Source: Kordiimonas laminariae (GTDB lineage: Bacteria; Pseudomonadota; Alphaproteobacteria; Sphingomonadales; Kordiimonadaceae). Taken from it: a stretch of DNA of 64,000 nucleotides. Position 1 is the stretch's first letter. Each line of letters begins with the position of its first letter. This document shows positions 55,081 to 62,943 of this stretch, piece after piece. A model generated the notes under the pieces. The model was not told the DNA's origin. It made no database searches and saw only the letters and a list, made by a program, of their open reading frames with translations. The stretch covers positions 310,001 through 374,000 of the forward strand of contig NZ_JAKQZA010000005.1 in assembly GCF_023008165.1 (NCBI RefSeq). The letters are read 5' to 3'. The translations under genes and the position numbers were made by a program.

Positions 55081-55106
55081 TCGGCTGATTGTCACGATTA
55101 AGCCGA
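55081..55106. promoter_or_regulatory. Inverted repeat upstream of the AraC-type gene
   Basis: TCGGCT, 14 bases, AGCCGA in the gap between the divergent AraC and CPBP genes, 40 bp from the AraC start. A short two-fold repeat such as this may be an operator, but six-base arms are weak evidence. Confidence 0.3.
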
Positions 55107-55170
55107 GATCGTTTCACGGATATTGGGTGGTTTTTATTTGGTTTGAAAAAGCAAGTACAAGAGAAGTGGT

Positions 55171-55890
55171 ATGCCCGAACACAGTATTAACACTCAACCC
55201 AAGGAAAACATTTTACTCTACGGTATAGCGTTAGGGATATTTGCCATATTGTTGGCGCTACGAGAAAATACCAGTTATTCGCATATTTATGATGTGTTAC
55301 CTGTTATGGGGCGTACCCTTCCATATATTGTGCTAACTTCTTTGCTGGTAATTGCTTTTAAGATGAACGGCCATCATGTGCGCAATATCGGCTTGCGTCT
55401 GCCTGATTGGAATGTTTCAAAAAGTAAAATGGTTATGTTGATCATCGGGGCGGCACTGCTAATTTTAATAGCGCGTTTTGTTACTGCTATTCCCGTATCT
55501 TTATTAATGAATCATATGGATATTCCAGCGTCGAGGCTAGGGCAAACAGGCCAGCTGTCAGGTAACTTACCGCTATTGTTGATGATACTACCAGTGATGT
55601 GGATGGCTGTGGTTAGTGAAGAACTGCTAATCCGGGGTTTCCTGATGAATACACTTGCTCGTGTGTTTGGTGATACCAGAAAAGGCTGGATTTATGCGAT
55701 TATTGGCTCTGCAATCATATTTGGTATTGGGCATTTCCCTCAAGGTATAAGAGGGGTGATTGGTGCTGGCGTTGGTGGGCTTGTTTATGGAACTGCCTAC
55801 TATCTGGTAGGGCGTAGTCTTGTCCCTGGTATTATTGCGCATGCTGGTGTGAACACGGTTGGTTTTATTGCTGCATATTCTGAAGTGTAG
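55171..55890 (+). CDS. CPBP family intramembrane protease
   Basis: A 239-residue inner-membrane protein with about six to seven helices and the CPBP motifs: EE-x3-R (Glu150, Glu151, Arg155 in SEELLIRG), FGIGHF (His188) and HAGVN (His224, Asn228). All predicted metal/catalytic residues are present. Substrate unknown. ATG 55171 has GAGAAGTGGT upstream. It diverges from the AraC gene, its probable regulator, and lies 220 bp before the ABC genes. Confidence 0.9.
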   Translation: MPEHSINTQPKENILLYGIALGIFAILLALRENTSYSHIYDVLPVMGRTLPYIVLTSLLVIAFKMNGHHVRNIGLRLPDWNVSKSKMVMLIIGAALLILIARFVTAIPVSLLMNHMDIPASRLGQTGQLSGNLPLLLMILPVMWMAVVSEELLIRGFLMNTLARVFGDTRKGWIYAIIGSAIIFGIGHFPQGIRGVIGAGVGGLVYGTAYYLVGRSLVPGIIAHAGVNTVGFIAAYSEV

Positions 55891-56110
55891 TAGCAATAAT
55901 GGCCTGTATCTTCTTGTATCAATTTCGCCAGCATATCTTTCATAAAACAAAGTGAATAATAGTTCCCCTAAGGTTATGTATAGCAATCTTGCCATCTAAT
56001 AATTTGAAAAGAATGAAAAAAGTTGCCTTAACGAGAGAAAAGGCGATAGCCTCAAACTAAAGATTACCAGCAGTAAGTAATGAGATCATTAAATCTCAAT
56101 TAGGGGGCTT

Positions 56111-56743
56111 ATGCTAAAACTTGATAATGTTTCAAAGCGTTATAAAAAACGCTTAATTCTCAATGATGTCAGTTGTGAGTTTAATTCTGGTTTAAACCTA
56201 TTGGTTGGCCCTAGCGGCGCAGGAAAATCTACACTTCTTCGTATGTGTGCGACTGTGGAAAAACCAACCTCGGGTCAGTTGTGGTGGCATGATAAACCTT
56301 ACGCCAAGGTTAAACGAAAACTGAGATCTGAATTAGGCTATGCGCCTCAGATTGTTGACCTTCCCACTGATGTGACCGGGCGAGAGTTTTTAGAGCACAT
56401 CGCTGCATTAAAATCAGTAGGTAAAGATGCGAACGCTCAAATAACTGAACTTTTGGAACAGTTGGGTCTGAGCCATGATGCTGACCAGCGCATCATTGGC
56501 TGGTCTGGTGGTATGCGCAGACGGTTAATATTGGCTCAGGCATTTTTAGGGGAGCCGAAATTATTGGCGCTGGACGAACCAACTGCGGAATTGGATACTG
56601 ATACAGCAACAAGAGTTGCGGAATTGATAGCCCACGCCGCCCAATCAGCTACGATATTGCTGACTACCCATTTAGTAGATCATTTTGATTCTATAGGCGC
56701 CAATATTGTACGAGTTACAGATGGCGGGGTGCATGCAGCATGA
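56111..56743 (+). CDS. ABC transporter ATP-binding protein
   Basis: A 210-residue ABC ATPase: Walker A GPSGAGKST, Q-loop YAPQIVDLP, a signature with WSGGMRRRLILAQ, Walker B LLALDEPTAELD and the switch His in LLTTHLVDH. It is short but complete. It pairs with the permease gene, whose start overlaps its stop by four bases (ATGA). Direction of transport and substrate unknown; the layout (one ATPase, one large permease, no binding protein) suggests an exporter. ATG 56111 follows TTAGGGGGCTT. Confidence 0.93.
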   Translation: MLKLDNVSKRYKKRLILNDVSCEFNSGLNLLVGPSGAGKSTLLRMCATVEKPTSGQLWWHDKPYAKVKRKLRSELGYAPQIVDLPTDVTGREFLEHIAALKSVGKDANAQITELLEQLGLSHDADQRIIGWSGGMRRRLILAQAFLGEPKLLALDEPTAELDTDTATRVAELIAHAAQSATILLTTHLVDHFDSIGANIVRVTDGGVHAA

Positions 56744-58158
56744 GTGCTTTAAGCGTCCTTCAATCTAGCACCCAGTTGGAACTGAAACGCTATATACGCA
56801 GTTCCGCTTTATTGTTGGCGGCACTCGCGACACCCATAGCAGCGCATTATATGGTGCCAGACAAAGAGGCATCCTACGCGGTTTTAACAATTAATCAGCA
56901 AGTGCCCGTTTTAACAGCAGCAATTTTAGGGCTTGATCTCGGTGTAATCGCAGCAACCTTGTTGACACCGCTTGCTTATATCTTTTTGAGGGCTGGGCCT
57001 ACGCGGCACCGGCCATGGCAGATAACAGATACAGCAGCGCATTCACGTGTTGCTTGGGCTTTTGGCCGCTGGGCTGCTGATACATGCGCATTATGGATGT
57101 TACTGGTCGGGCTTACTATTGCTGGCTTGATCCTTGGTATCTTTAGATTAGAAGGCCAGATGAATATTGTTGAAACAACAATTGCTCTCTGGTTGCCGGC
57201 TGCGCCCGCACTTGCTTTGATTGCTGCAATTCGACTGTTTTTAGATGCACGCAACCTTACCCGTCGGTGGTTTGGTGATGTGGTCTTTTTCATCCTTTGG
57301 ATAGCTTTGTTGATCGTGAGTATCATTGGAACTGTTGATCCTGAGACCAATTACATGACCAATAATCCAATGACAGACGCCTTTGGTTTTACTTCACCTA
57401 TCATTGGTGCGGTAGATTATCCGGTAGATGGCGTAACCATTGGTGGTGCACCTAATAGCGGTGAAACAGTTATGGTGGATGCTTATCGCGGTGTTACTGA
57501 CGCGGGTTATATGATGGCGCGTTTGTCTTGGCTTGGTATTTCAGCACTGGTTGTTGTTGTTGCAGGACTGATTTGGGCGCCGATGAAGGCTCGTTCGATT
57601 CAGGTAAAGGGCAATCCAGCCGCACCACTATCAACATATAAAACGTCCATAAAAGATGTGCCGTTTAAGGCACCTAAAGTCGTTTCCGCCCGAGTGTCTC
57701 ATTATGTCGCCGGTGTTATTAGTGAAGTTAAATTGCTGTTTAGAAGCCGTTTATCTCTACTAATTTTGTTGGCGGTTGCAATTGCCGGAGCATTTTTACC
57801 TTTTAGAACGGTTGCGGGCCCTGCAATTTTCTTGGTGCTTATATTTCCAATCTCGCAGGCAAGCGCTCGGTGGCAAAACAACACTGTAAGCACTTTGCTT
57901 AATACATTTGGGCCAGGGCGTTTTGAGCGAGCGGTTATTTTGTTTTTGAGTTCAATGTTTGTGGCAATCGTGACGCTTACGCCTGCAATGATTGTTGCCG
58001 TTTTCAGCGGTAATTCAAACAGCTTAATTGATGCAGGGCTGATTGCTGTATCTGTGCCCTTGGTTTTAGTTGCCCTTGGGGCCTTAACCCGTAGCGCTGT
58101 GGCAGGTCGGTTGATTATGTTGATGGCTTGGTATGTTTATCTGTCATCTGCGACTTAA
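56740..58158 (+). CDS. ABC transporter permease-like membrane protein
   Basis: A 472-residue protein with about ten to twelve transmembrane segments, in two groups separated by a hydrophilic, periplasm-sized loop (about residues 200-265). Helices are Ala/Leu/Ile-rich, with the first at about 20-35. There is no recognisable domain beyond general ABC-2-like design, and the C-terminal half ends in a helix followed by YVYLSSAT. Its ATG overlaps the ATPase stop, so the two are one unit. Only context supports the permease role. Confidence 0.75.
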   Translation: MSALSVLQSSTQLELKRYIRSSALLLAALATPIAAHYMVPDKEASYAVLTINQQVPVLTAAILGLDLGVIAATLLTPLAYIFLRAGPTRHRPWQITDTAAHSRVAWAFGRWAADTCALWMLLVGLTIAGLILGIFRLEGQMNIVETTIALWLPAAPALALIAAIRLFLDARNLTRRWFGDVVFFILWIALLIVSIIGTVDPETNYMTNNPMTDAFGFTSPIIGAVDYPVDGVTIGGAPNSGETVMVDAYRGVTDAGYMMARLSWLGISALVVVVAGLIWAPMKARSIQVKGNPAAPLSTYKTSIKDVPFKAPKVVSARVSHYVAGVISEVKLLFRSRLSLLILLAVAIAGAFLPFRTVAGPAIFLVLIFPISQASARWQNNTVSTLLNTFGPGRFERAVILFLSSMFVAIVTLTPAMIVAVFSGNSNSLIDAGLIAVSVPLVLVALGALTRSAVAGRLIMLMAWYVYLSSAT

Positions 58159-58226
58159 GCTTTATGTAAGCTAATTGAAATGGGCTTTCAGCTAAGGCTA
58201 GGCTATGTCGGATGAAGCTAAAGTAT

Positions 58227-58302
58227 TGGTGGAGCCGAGGGGGCTCGAACCCCTGACCTCTACACTGCCAGTGTAGCGCTCTCCCAGCTGAGCTACGGCC
58301 CC
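58227..58302 (-). tRNA. tRNA-Ala (anticodon GGC)
   Basis: A complete cloverleaf on the minus strand: acceptor stem GGGGCCG / CGGCTCC (one G-T pair), D-arm AGCTCAGCTGGGAGAGC, anticodon stem CTACA / TGTAG with loop CTGGCAG (anticodon GGC, reads GCC), TPsiC arm GGGGTTCGAGCCCC, discriminator A and an encoded CCA at 58227-58229. It is not followed by an obvious T-run. It lies behind the FYDLN-acid gene but separated by that gene's terminator, so it has its own promoter. Confidence 0.97.
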
Positions 58303-58350
58303 ATCTGATCGTCTGGTGCGAAATATATAGGTAACTGCTTGAAGCTAGGC

Positions 58351-58385
58351 AAGAAAAAAGCGGGCTAATTGGCCCGCTTTTTCAT
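58351..58385. terminator. Bidirectional rho-independent terminator
   Basis: Nine-bp perfect stem AAAGCGGGC / GCCCGCTTT with a six-base loop and A/T runs on both sides (minus strand TTTTTTC). It ends the FYDLN-acid gene transcript and separates it from the tRNA gene. Confidence 0.9.
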
Positions 58386-58413
58386 TTCGTAGAATTTGCT
58401 CGAAGCTAAACTC

Positions 58414-58734
58414 TTACTGGTCATCCTCAGTGAGAGATGTATCAACCATGCTTGAAACTTCAGCATCATCGTCATCATCAAGGCTTACAGCATCAATATC
58501 GTCGTCACCGCTAACTTCTAGATCATCATCTTCTAGATCCAGATCTTCGTTTTCGGAGCTTTCTTTCTCAGCTTTTTCTTCAACAATGATCGGCTGTTTA
58601 GTCTTCAGAATTGGCTCAGGTTTGAAATCTGTACCACATTCAATACATACAACTGGGTCGTCTTTTTGTAGGTCATAAAAGCGCTCGCCACACTTTGGGC
58701 ATGTGCGTTTTGTACCCCATTCTGGTTTTGCCAC
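58414..58734 (-). CDS. FYDLN-acid domain protein (TIGR02300 family)
   Basis: A 106-residue alphaproteobacterial protein. It begins AKPEWGTKRTCPKCG, has two Cys pairs (Cys12, Cys15, Cys30, Cys33) that look like a zinc ribbon, and the family motif here reads FYDLQ rather than FYDLN. After about residue 50 it is strongly acidic (runs of Glu and Asp to the end). Function unknown; a nucleic-acid or protein-binding zinc protein is likely. ATG 58734 follows AAGGAGAAGC. It diverges from aroA across 122 bp, a neighbourhood common in alphaproteobacteria. Confidence 0.93.
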   Translation of the reverse strand: MAKPEWGTKRTCPKCGERFYDLQKDDPVVCIECGTDFKPEPILKTKQPIIVEEKAEKESSENEDLDLEDDDLEVSGDDDIDAVSLDDDDDAEVSSMVDTSLTEDDQ

Positions 58735-58856
58735 GTGCTTCTCCTTGAAATTTGACGCGCTTTAGAGCTATGAATTTGGCGCATCCCTTGCCATGATCGG
58801 CAGCGACTGTCAAAGCAATAGTCGTTCACTTGTTTTATTAATACGGAAATTTCACT

Positions 58857-60176
58857 GTGCCAAGCCTTGTTTCTCAGTCTAAATCAGCACTTAAGGGCCA
58901 AATAAAGGTTCCAGGTGATAAATCGGTGTCTCACCGCTCACTTATGCTTTCAGCTCTTGCCGTTGGGGAAAGCCGAATCAGCGGTCTCCTTGAAGGAGAA
59001 GATGTGCTGGCAACCGCTGATGCTATGCGGGCCATGGGTGCAAAAATTGAAAAGGTCGAATGTGGTGATTGGGTAGTAAACGGCGTTGGTGTTGGTGGCC
59101 TTCTGCAGCCGGATGATATCATTGACATGGGAAATAGCGGTACGAGTTGCCGCCTGTTGATGGGTTTGATGGCGAGCCATGATATTACTGTAACGGTTAC
59201 AGGGGATGCTTCTCTGCGTGGCAGGCCGATGAAGCGGGTCATCACGCCGCTTAGTAAAGTTGGTGCGGAATTCACAGCACGAGATGAAATTTATCTGCCG
59301 ATTACAATCAAAGGCACGGATACGCCGATACCTATTGATTACACAACGCCAATGGCCAGCGCGCAGGTGAAATCAGCAGTGATGCTGGCAGGGTTGAATA
59401 CCCCAGGTATTACGACGGTTCGCGAAAAAATCTCTACCCGAGATCACACTGAACGCATGCTAACAGCAATGGGCGCTAAGGTGACGACAACTGAGGAGAA
59501 TGGCTATTATGTTATCCGCCTTGAAGGTCAGCCTGAATTGACGCCTATTAGCCTTGAAGTGCCGGGCGATATTTCTTCAAGTGCGTTTCTTCTGGTGGCC
59601 GCAAGTATTATTCCGGGGTCAGATATTCTGATCGAAAATGTTGGTCTTAATCCGCTCCGTACAGGTGTGGTGGATGCGCTGAAAGCGATGGGTGCGGATA
59701 TTACCGTGGAAAACCCGCGTGAACTTGGTGGTGAGCCTGTGGGTGATCTACGTGTGCGCTATGCTCAGCTTAAAGCGGTTACTGAATTACCTGTTGATCC
59801 AAGTACAATGATTGATGAATTCCCAGTGGTCTTCTGTGCCGCAGCGGTGGCAGAGGGTACCAGTCGTTTTATGGGGCTTGAAGAGTTGCGCGTTAAAGAG
59901 AGTGACCGTCTCTCAGCGATGGCGGAAGGTCTTAAAGCCAATGGTGTTGAGCTGAAAGAGTTTGATGATGGTATCGAAATCATTGGTAATGCAGGCAAAG
60001 TGCCGGGCGGTGCGCAGGTGAAAACCTTCCTTGATCACCGCATTGCCATGAGTTTTGCCATTCTTGGGCAGATGGCAGAAGCGCCAATTACTGTTGATGA
60101 TGCTGCTCCGATCCAAACCAGTTTTCCAACTTTTGTTGAGTTGTTGACGGGCCTTGGTGCGGGTATGACGGTGTAG
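58857..60176 (+). CDS. aroA: 3-phosphoshikimate 1-carboxyvinyltransferase (EPSP synthase)
   Basis: Sixth step of the shikimate pathway, joining PEP and shikimate 3-phosphate. The 439-residue enzyme has VPGDKSVSHRSLMLSALAV, the active-site MGNSGTSCRLLMGL, SLRGRPMKRVITPL, PMASAQVKSAVMLAGLN, STRDHTERML, the central SSSAF and RVKESDRL, and DHRIAMSFAILG. The GNSGTSCR sequence is that of the group related to class II enzymes. Start is GTG 58857 with ACGGA nine bases upstream. The S41 peptidase gene follows after 31 bp. Confidence 0.97.
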   Translation: MPSLVSQSKSALKGQIKVPGDKSVSHRSLMLSALAVGESRISGLLEGEDVLATADAMRAMGAKIEKVECGDWVVNGVGVGGLLQPDDIIDMGNSGTSCRLLMGLMASHDITVTVTGDASLRGRPMKRVITPLSKVGAEFTARDEIYLPITIKGTDTPIPIDYTTPMASAQVKSAVMLAGLNTPGITTVREKISTRDHTERMLTAMGAKVTTTEENGYYVIRLEGQPELTPISLEVPGDISSSAFLLVAASIIPGSDILIENVGLNPLRTGVVDALKAMGADITVENPRELGGEPVGDLRVRYAQLKAVTELPVDPSTMIDEFPVVFCAAAVAEGTSRFMGLEELRVKESDRLSAMAEGLKANGVELKEFDDGIEIIGNAGKVPGGAQVKTFLDHRIAMSFAILGQMAEAPITVDDAAPIQTSFPTFVELLTGLGAGMTV

Positions 60177-60207
60177 CTTGTAATCACCGGTGGGGGCAAT
60201 TTGAGGT

Positions 60208-61533
60208 ATGAAATATCTGGTTTTTCTGGCTTTAGGCTTGCTGGTGTATATGCAGGCCAAGGCGACTGGTAATCTGGATGGTGTATGGAAAACCGAAGGG
60301 TACGGTTTTCTGTTTCATATTGAAGGGAGCCAAGTTTCCATTTTCGGAACAAGCGGTGTGAGCTGTTTACCGAGTGTGCTTTCTCCCGGTTCTGTGACCT
60401 ACCAATCTGGTGATGAATATGTCGCTAGTTTCCCTGTAGCTGTGTCTGGTTTCATTGAAGCAGATATGCGCGTAACTGCACCAGATAATGGTATTCGCTA
60501 TTTCAGCCGTTCGGATACAGGGTCAAAAATGAAGGCGGAATGCTTAAGTGAATTACCAACGTTATGTGTTCAACCCGTCGATCGTTCAGTTGAGGCTACA
60601 ACGATAGCCTTTCTTAGTATTTTCGAACAAAACTACCCATTCTTCGAAGAGAAAAAGATCAGTTGGGATAAAGAAGCCATACTCAAGGGCGCGTCTGCTG
60701 TTCAATCCTCCGCTGAATTGCATGATCTCTTTGTAAACGAACTTCTAAAATTTCGGGACCCACATACAGTACTCGTAGCCCCTGATGTGGAGCGCTATTT
60801 CTTCGGGGCCGAGCATGTTGAACGTGTACCAGCCTATAATGGTTTCGAGCAGGTTAGTAGCGTTATTGAAGATCACTATCTTACGGGCGGTGTAAGCTCA
60901 TACTGTAATAACCAGTTTCAGTTCGCAGATATCAAAAGCGGTATTTTATATCTCCGATTAGCTTCTTTTACACCGTGTGAAGAATACGAAGCGGCTCTGG
61001 ATGAACTTTTTAAGAAGCTTCAAGCAAGCGATAAGTTGATTATTGATTTGCGCTCAAATGTTGGGGGAAGTGACCAAGTGGCGCTGCAGCTGTTATCGCG
61101 CCTGACAAAAGACGATTATGTCGCATACTTGAAGCAGGCGGCGGTAGATTTTGCAGCAACTGGAGAGTGGACTGCACCCGAATCTATCGTGGTGAAAGCG
61201 TTTGGCGAGAATTCCTATGACGGTGATATTGTTGTGCTAACAGATGCGGGCACTATGAGTGCCGCAGAAACGTTCCTGATGGGCCTTAAAGGGCGAACAC
61301 CTAAAGTCACACAGGTTGGGGAAGCAACGGTTGGAGCTTTCTCAGATATCCTGCCGCGGATTTTGCCGAACGGATTTTTGCTTGGGCTTCCAAATGAACG
61401 CTATGTTGATGGAAGCGGCAAGAGCTTTGACATGACAGGCCTTAAGCCCGATATCGCTGTTGCCCTTAATCTTGAGAAGCTGCTTGCGGGGCAAGATAAT
61501 CAGTTGGATACGGTGCTTGAGATATTGAATTAA
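60208..61533 (+). CDS. Exported S41 family peptidase
   Basis: A 441-residue protein: a short signal peptide (cut near AKA, about residue 19), an N-terminal lipocalin-like beta domain (about 20-115), then a C-terminal-processing-protease core: a helical cap around 130-190, LIIDLRSNVGGSDQVA, the nucleophile Ser in DAGTMSAAETFLMG and the general-base region GEATVGAFSDI. No PDZ domain. It probably degrades peptides in the periplasm. It follows aroA closely (31 bp) and may be cotranscribed. A perfect 17-bp hairpin includes its stop codon. Confidence 0.88.
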   Translation: MKYLVFLALGLLVYMQAKATGNLDGVWKTEGYGFLFHIEGSQVSIFGTSGVSCLPSVLSPGSVTYQSGDEYVASFPVAVSGFIEADMRVTAPDNGIRYFSRSDTGSKMKAECLSELPTLCVQPVDRSVEATTIAFLSIFEQNYPFFEEKKISWDKEAILKGASAVQSSAELHDLFVNELLKFRDPHTVLVAPDVERYFFGAEHVERVPAYNGFEQVSSVIEDHYLTGGVSSYCNNQFQFADIKSGILYLRLASFTPCEEYEAALDELFKKLQASDKLIIDLRSNVGGSDQVALQLLSRLTKDDYVAYLKQAAVDFAATGEWTAPESIVVKAFGENSYDGDIVVLTDAGTMSAAETFLMGLKGRTPKVTQVGEATVGAFSDILPRILPNGFLLGLPNERYVDGSGKSFDMTGLKPDIAVALNLEKLLAGQDNQLDTVLEILN

Positions 61534-61568
61534 TAACAAGGGCGTATTCGGTACGCCCTTGTTATTAA
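61530..61568. terminator. Perfect 17-bp hairpin, bidirectional terminator
   Basis: TTAATAACAAGGGCGTA, loop TTCGG, TACGCCCTTGTTATTAA. The stop TAA of the S41 gene lies in the left arm. The inner GC-rich stem followed by GUUAUUAA is terminator-like in both directions, between convergent genes. Confidence 0.8.
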
Positions 61569-61575
61569 GTATTCT

Positions 61576-61953
61576 TCATTGTTCAGGGAACTGGGCGAAA
61601 GTTACCAGATGGCCACCTGGCTCTCGGTATGTAATTTCGCGGGCACCATAAAAGGTGGTGCGTTCTGCCATCACTTTGTCATATCCCTTCAGTTTTTCGG
61701 CGACAGCATCTAAATCATTTACCGTTACATAGAGAAGAACCGGGCTACCTGCGGTGGCTAGGGAGGCATCATCTTCTTTCAGGCTGTCATAGGTTTGGTA
61801 CATCACCTGCTGGTTGCCGTTCACAAGAATGGCAAAGCCCATCGCACCTCCCTCTGGTACGCGTACTGTTACTTCGAAACCAATCTTTGCAAAAAATTCT
61901 GCAGATGGTTCTATGCTATCAACAGGCAAATTAGGTGTGAGTTGTTGGATCAT
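61576..61953 (-). CDS. VOC (glyoxalase/bleomycin-resistance) superfamily protein
   Basis: A protein of about 125 residues with two beta-alpha-beta-beta-beta modules: LTPNLPVDSIEPSAEFFAK, GGAMGFAILVNGNQQVMYQT, then VLLYVTVNDLDAVAEKL, YGAREITYREPGGHLVTFAQ. The final E-P-x-G-H is the usual VOC turn, with a possible metal-binding His/Glu. Substrate unknown. I take ATG 61953 because the fold starts there, with GGGGG upstream; an in-frame ATG at 61986 preceded by AAGAGAG would add 11 residues. Convergent with the S41 gene. Confidence 0.83.
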   Translation of the reverse strand: MIQQLTPNLPVDSIEPSAEFFAKIGFEVTVRVPEGGAMGFAILVNGNQQVMYQTYDSLKEDDASLATAGSPVLLYVTVNDLDAVAEKLKGYDKVMAERTTFYGAREITYREPGGHLVTFAQFPEQ

Positions 61954-62121
61954 GATCTGTGCCCCCAAAATAAGTGCTTTTAACATAACATCTCTCTTTA
62001 AGTATGTTCTTGATTTGTTCCTTATCACGAGATGTGTTATTTGTAAAAATATATTCTTCTCTGGCGCCAGTAGGCTGTATTTTCTATAAGCGCCGCAGAT
62101 ATCGATAAAAGGTGATTCGCG

Positions 62122-62754
62122 TTGATTATTGCAATTGATGGCCCAGCGGCAGCTGGAAAGGGAACGCTTGCCAAGCGTCTGGCAAAAGAGTTGGGTTATG
62201 CATATCTGGATACTGGCGCACTGTACCGTGCGGTGGGGCTTGCTGTCTTGAAGGCGGGCGTGGACCCGAAGGATAATGCCTTCGCGGAGGCTGCTTCAGC
62301 AGATCTGGATCTATCCCTCCTTGAAGCACCAGAACTACGCCATGAAGCAACGGGCACTGCGGCGTCTCATGTTGCTGCTATGCCAGTAGTTAGGTCTAAC
62401 CTTCTGAATTTTCAGCGTAATTATGCATCTAATCCTCCAGGTGGTGTTGAAGGTGCTGTACTAGACGGCAGAGATATCGGTACTGTGGTGTGCCCTGATG
62501 CGGACTTGAAACTGTTTGTTACAGCCAGTGCAGAAGAACGAGCACGCCGCAGAACTGCAGAGCAGGAAAGTCGCGGCGAGATGGCTGATTTTGAAGCTAT
62601 TCTTGCTGATGTTAAAGCCAGAGACGAGCGCGATATGAACCGTGCGGAAGCGCCTTTGAAGCCCGCTGAAGATGCCCTCTTGCTAGATACAACATTATTA
62701 GATATAGACGCCGTGTTTCAAAGAGCTGTTGCGGTCGTACGCGAACGACAATAG
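62122..62754 (+). CDS. cmk: Cytidylate kinase
   Basis: Phosphorylates CMP and dCMP. The 210-residue enzyme has P-loop IAIDGPAAAGKGTLAKRLA, YLDTGALYRAVGL, VRSNLLNFQRNYA, the CMP-site LDGRDIGTVVCPDADLKLF and the lid EERARRRTAEQ, with RDERDMNR near the C-terminus. Start is TTG 62122 with AAAAGGTG eight bases upstream; no better start exists. Followed by rpsA, a very common bacterial pairing. Confidence 0.97.
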   Translation: MIIAIDGPAAAGKGTLAKRLAKELGYAYLDTGALYRAVGLAVLKAGVDPKDNAFAEAASADLDLSLLEAPELRHEATGTAASHVAAMPVVRSNLLNFQRNYASNPPGGVEGAVLDGRDIGTVVCPDADLKLFVTASAEERARRRTAEQESRGEMADFEAILADVKARDERDMNRAEAPLKPAEDALLLDTTLLDIDAVFQRAVAVVRERQ

Positions 62755-62943
62755 TTCCAATAACCGAAGACGCATTACATGCGGTCCCCATGCTTTACGC
62801 GTGAGGGATATTTTGTGTTGCTGTTAGAGGCTTCCGGGCAGGAGAAAATGAAAGGGTTGTCCTTTCGTTATATATCCCGGGAGAAGACCGCCGGAACCAA
62901 CCGGCTGGCACGAAAACAAAACTATACTGAAAGGAAGACTTAA
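62755..62943 (+). other. rpsA leader region
   Basis: 189 bp between cmk and rpsA without a gene. It contains a short hairpin (GCCGG / CCGGC, loop AACCAA, 62890-62905) and ends in GAAAGGAAGACTTAA before the rpsA ATG. S1 autoregulates through its own leader in other bacteria, so this region could act in that way, but I see no known motif. Confidence 0.5.

Noticed and set aside
58159-58230. A terminator directly after tRNA-Ala
   Set aside because: No stable stem with a T-run is present on the minus strand in this stretch.
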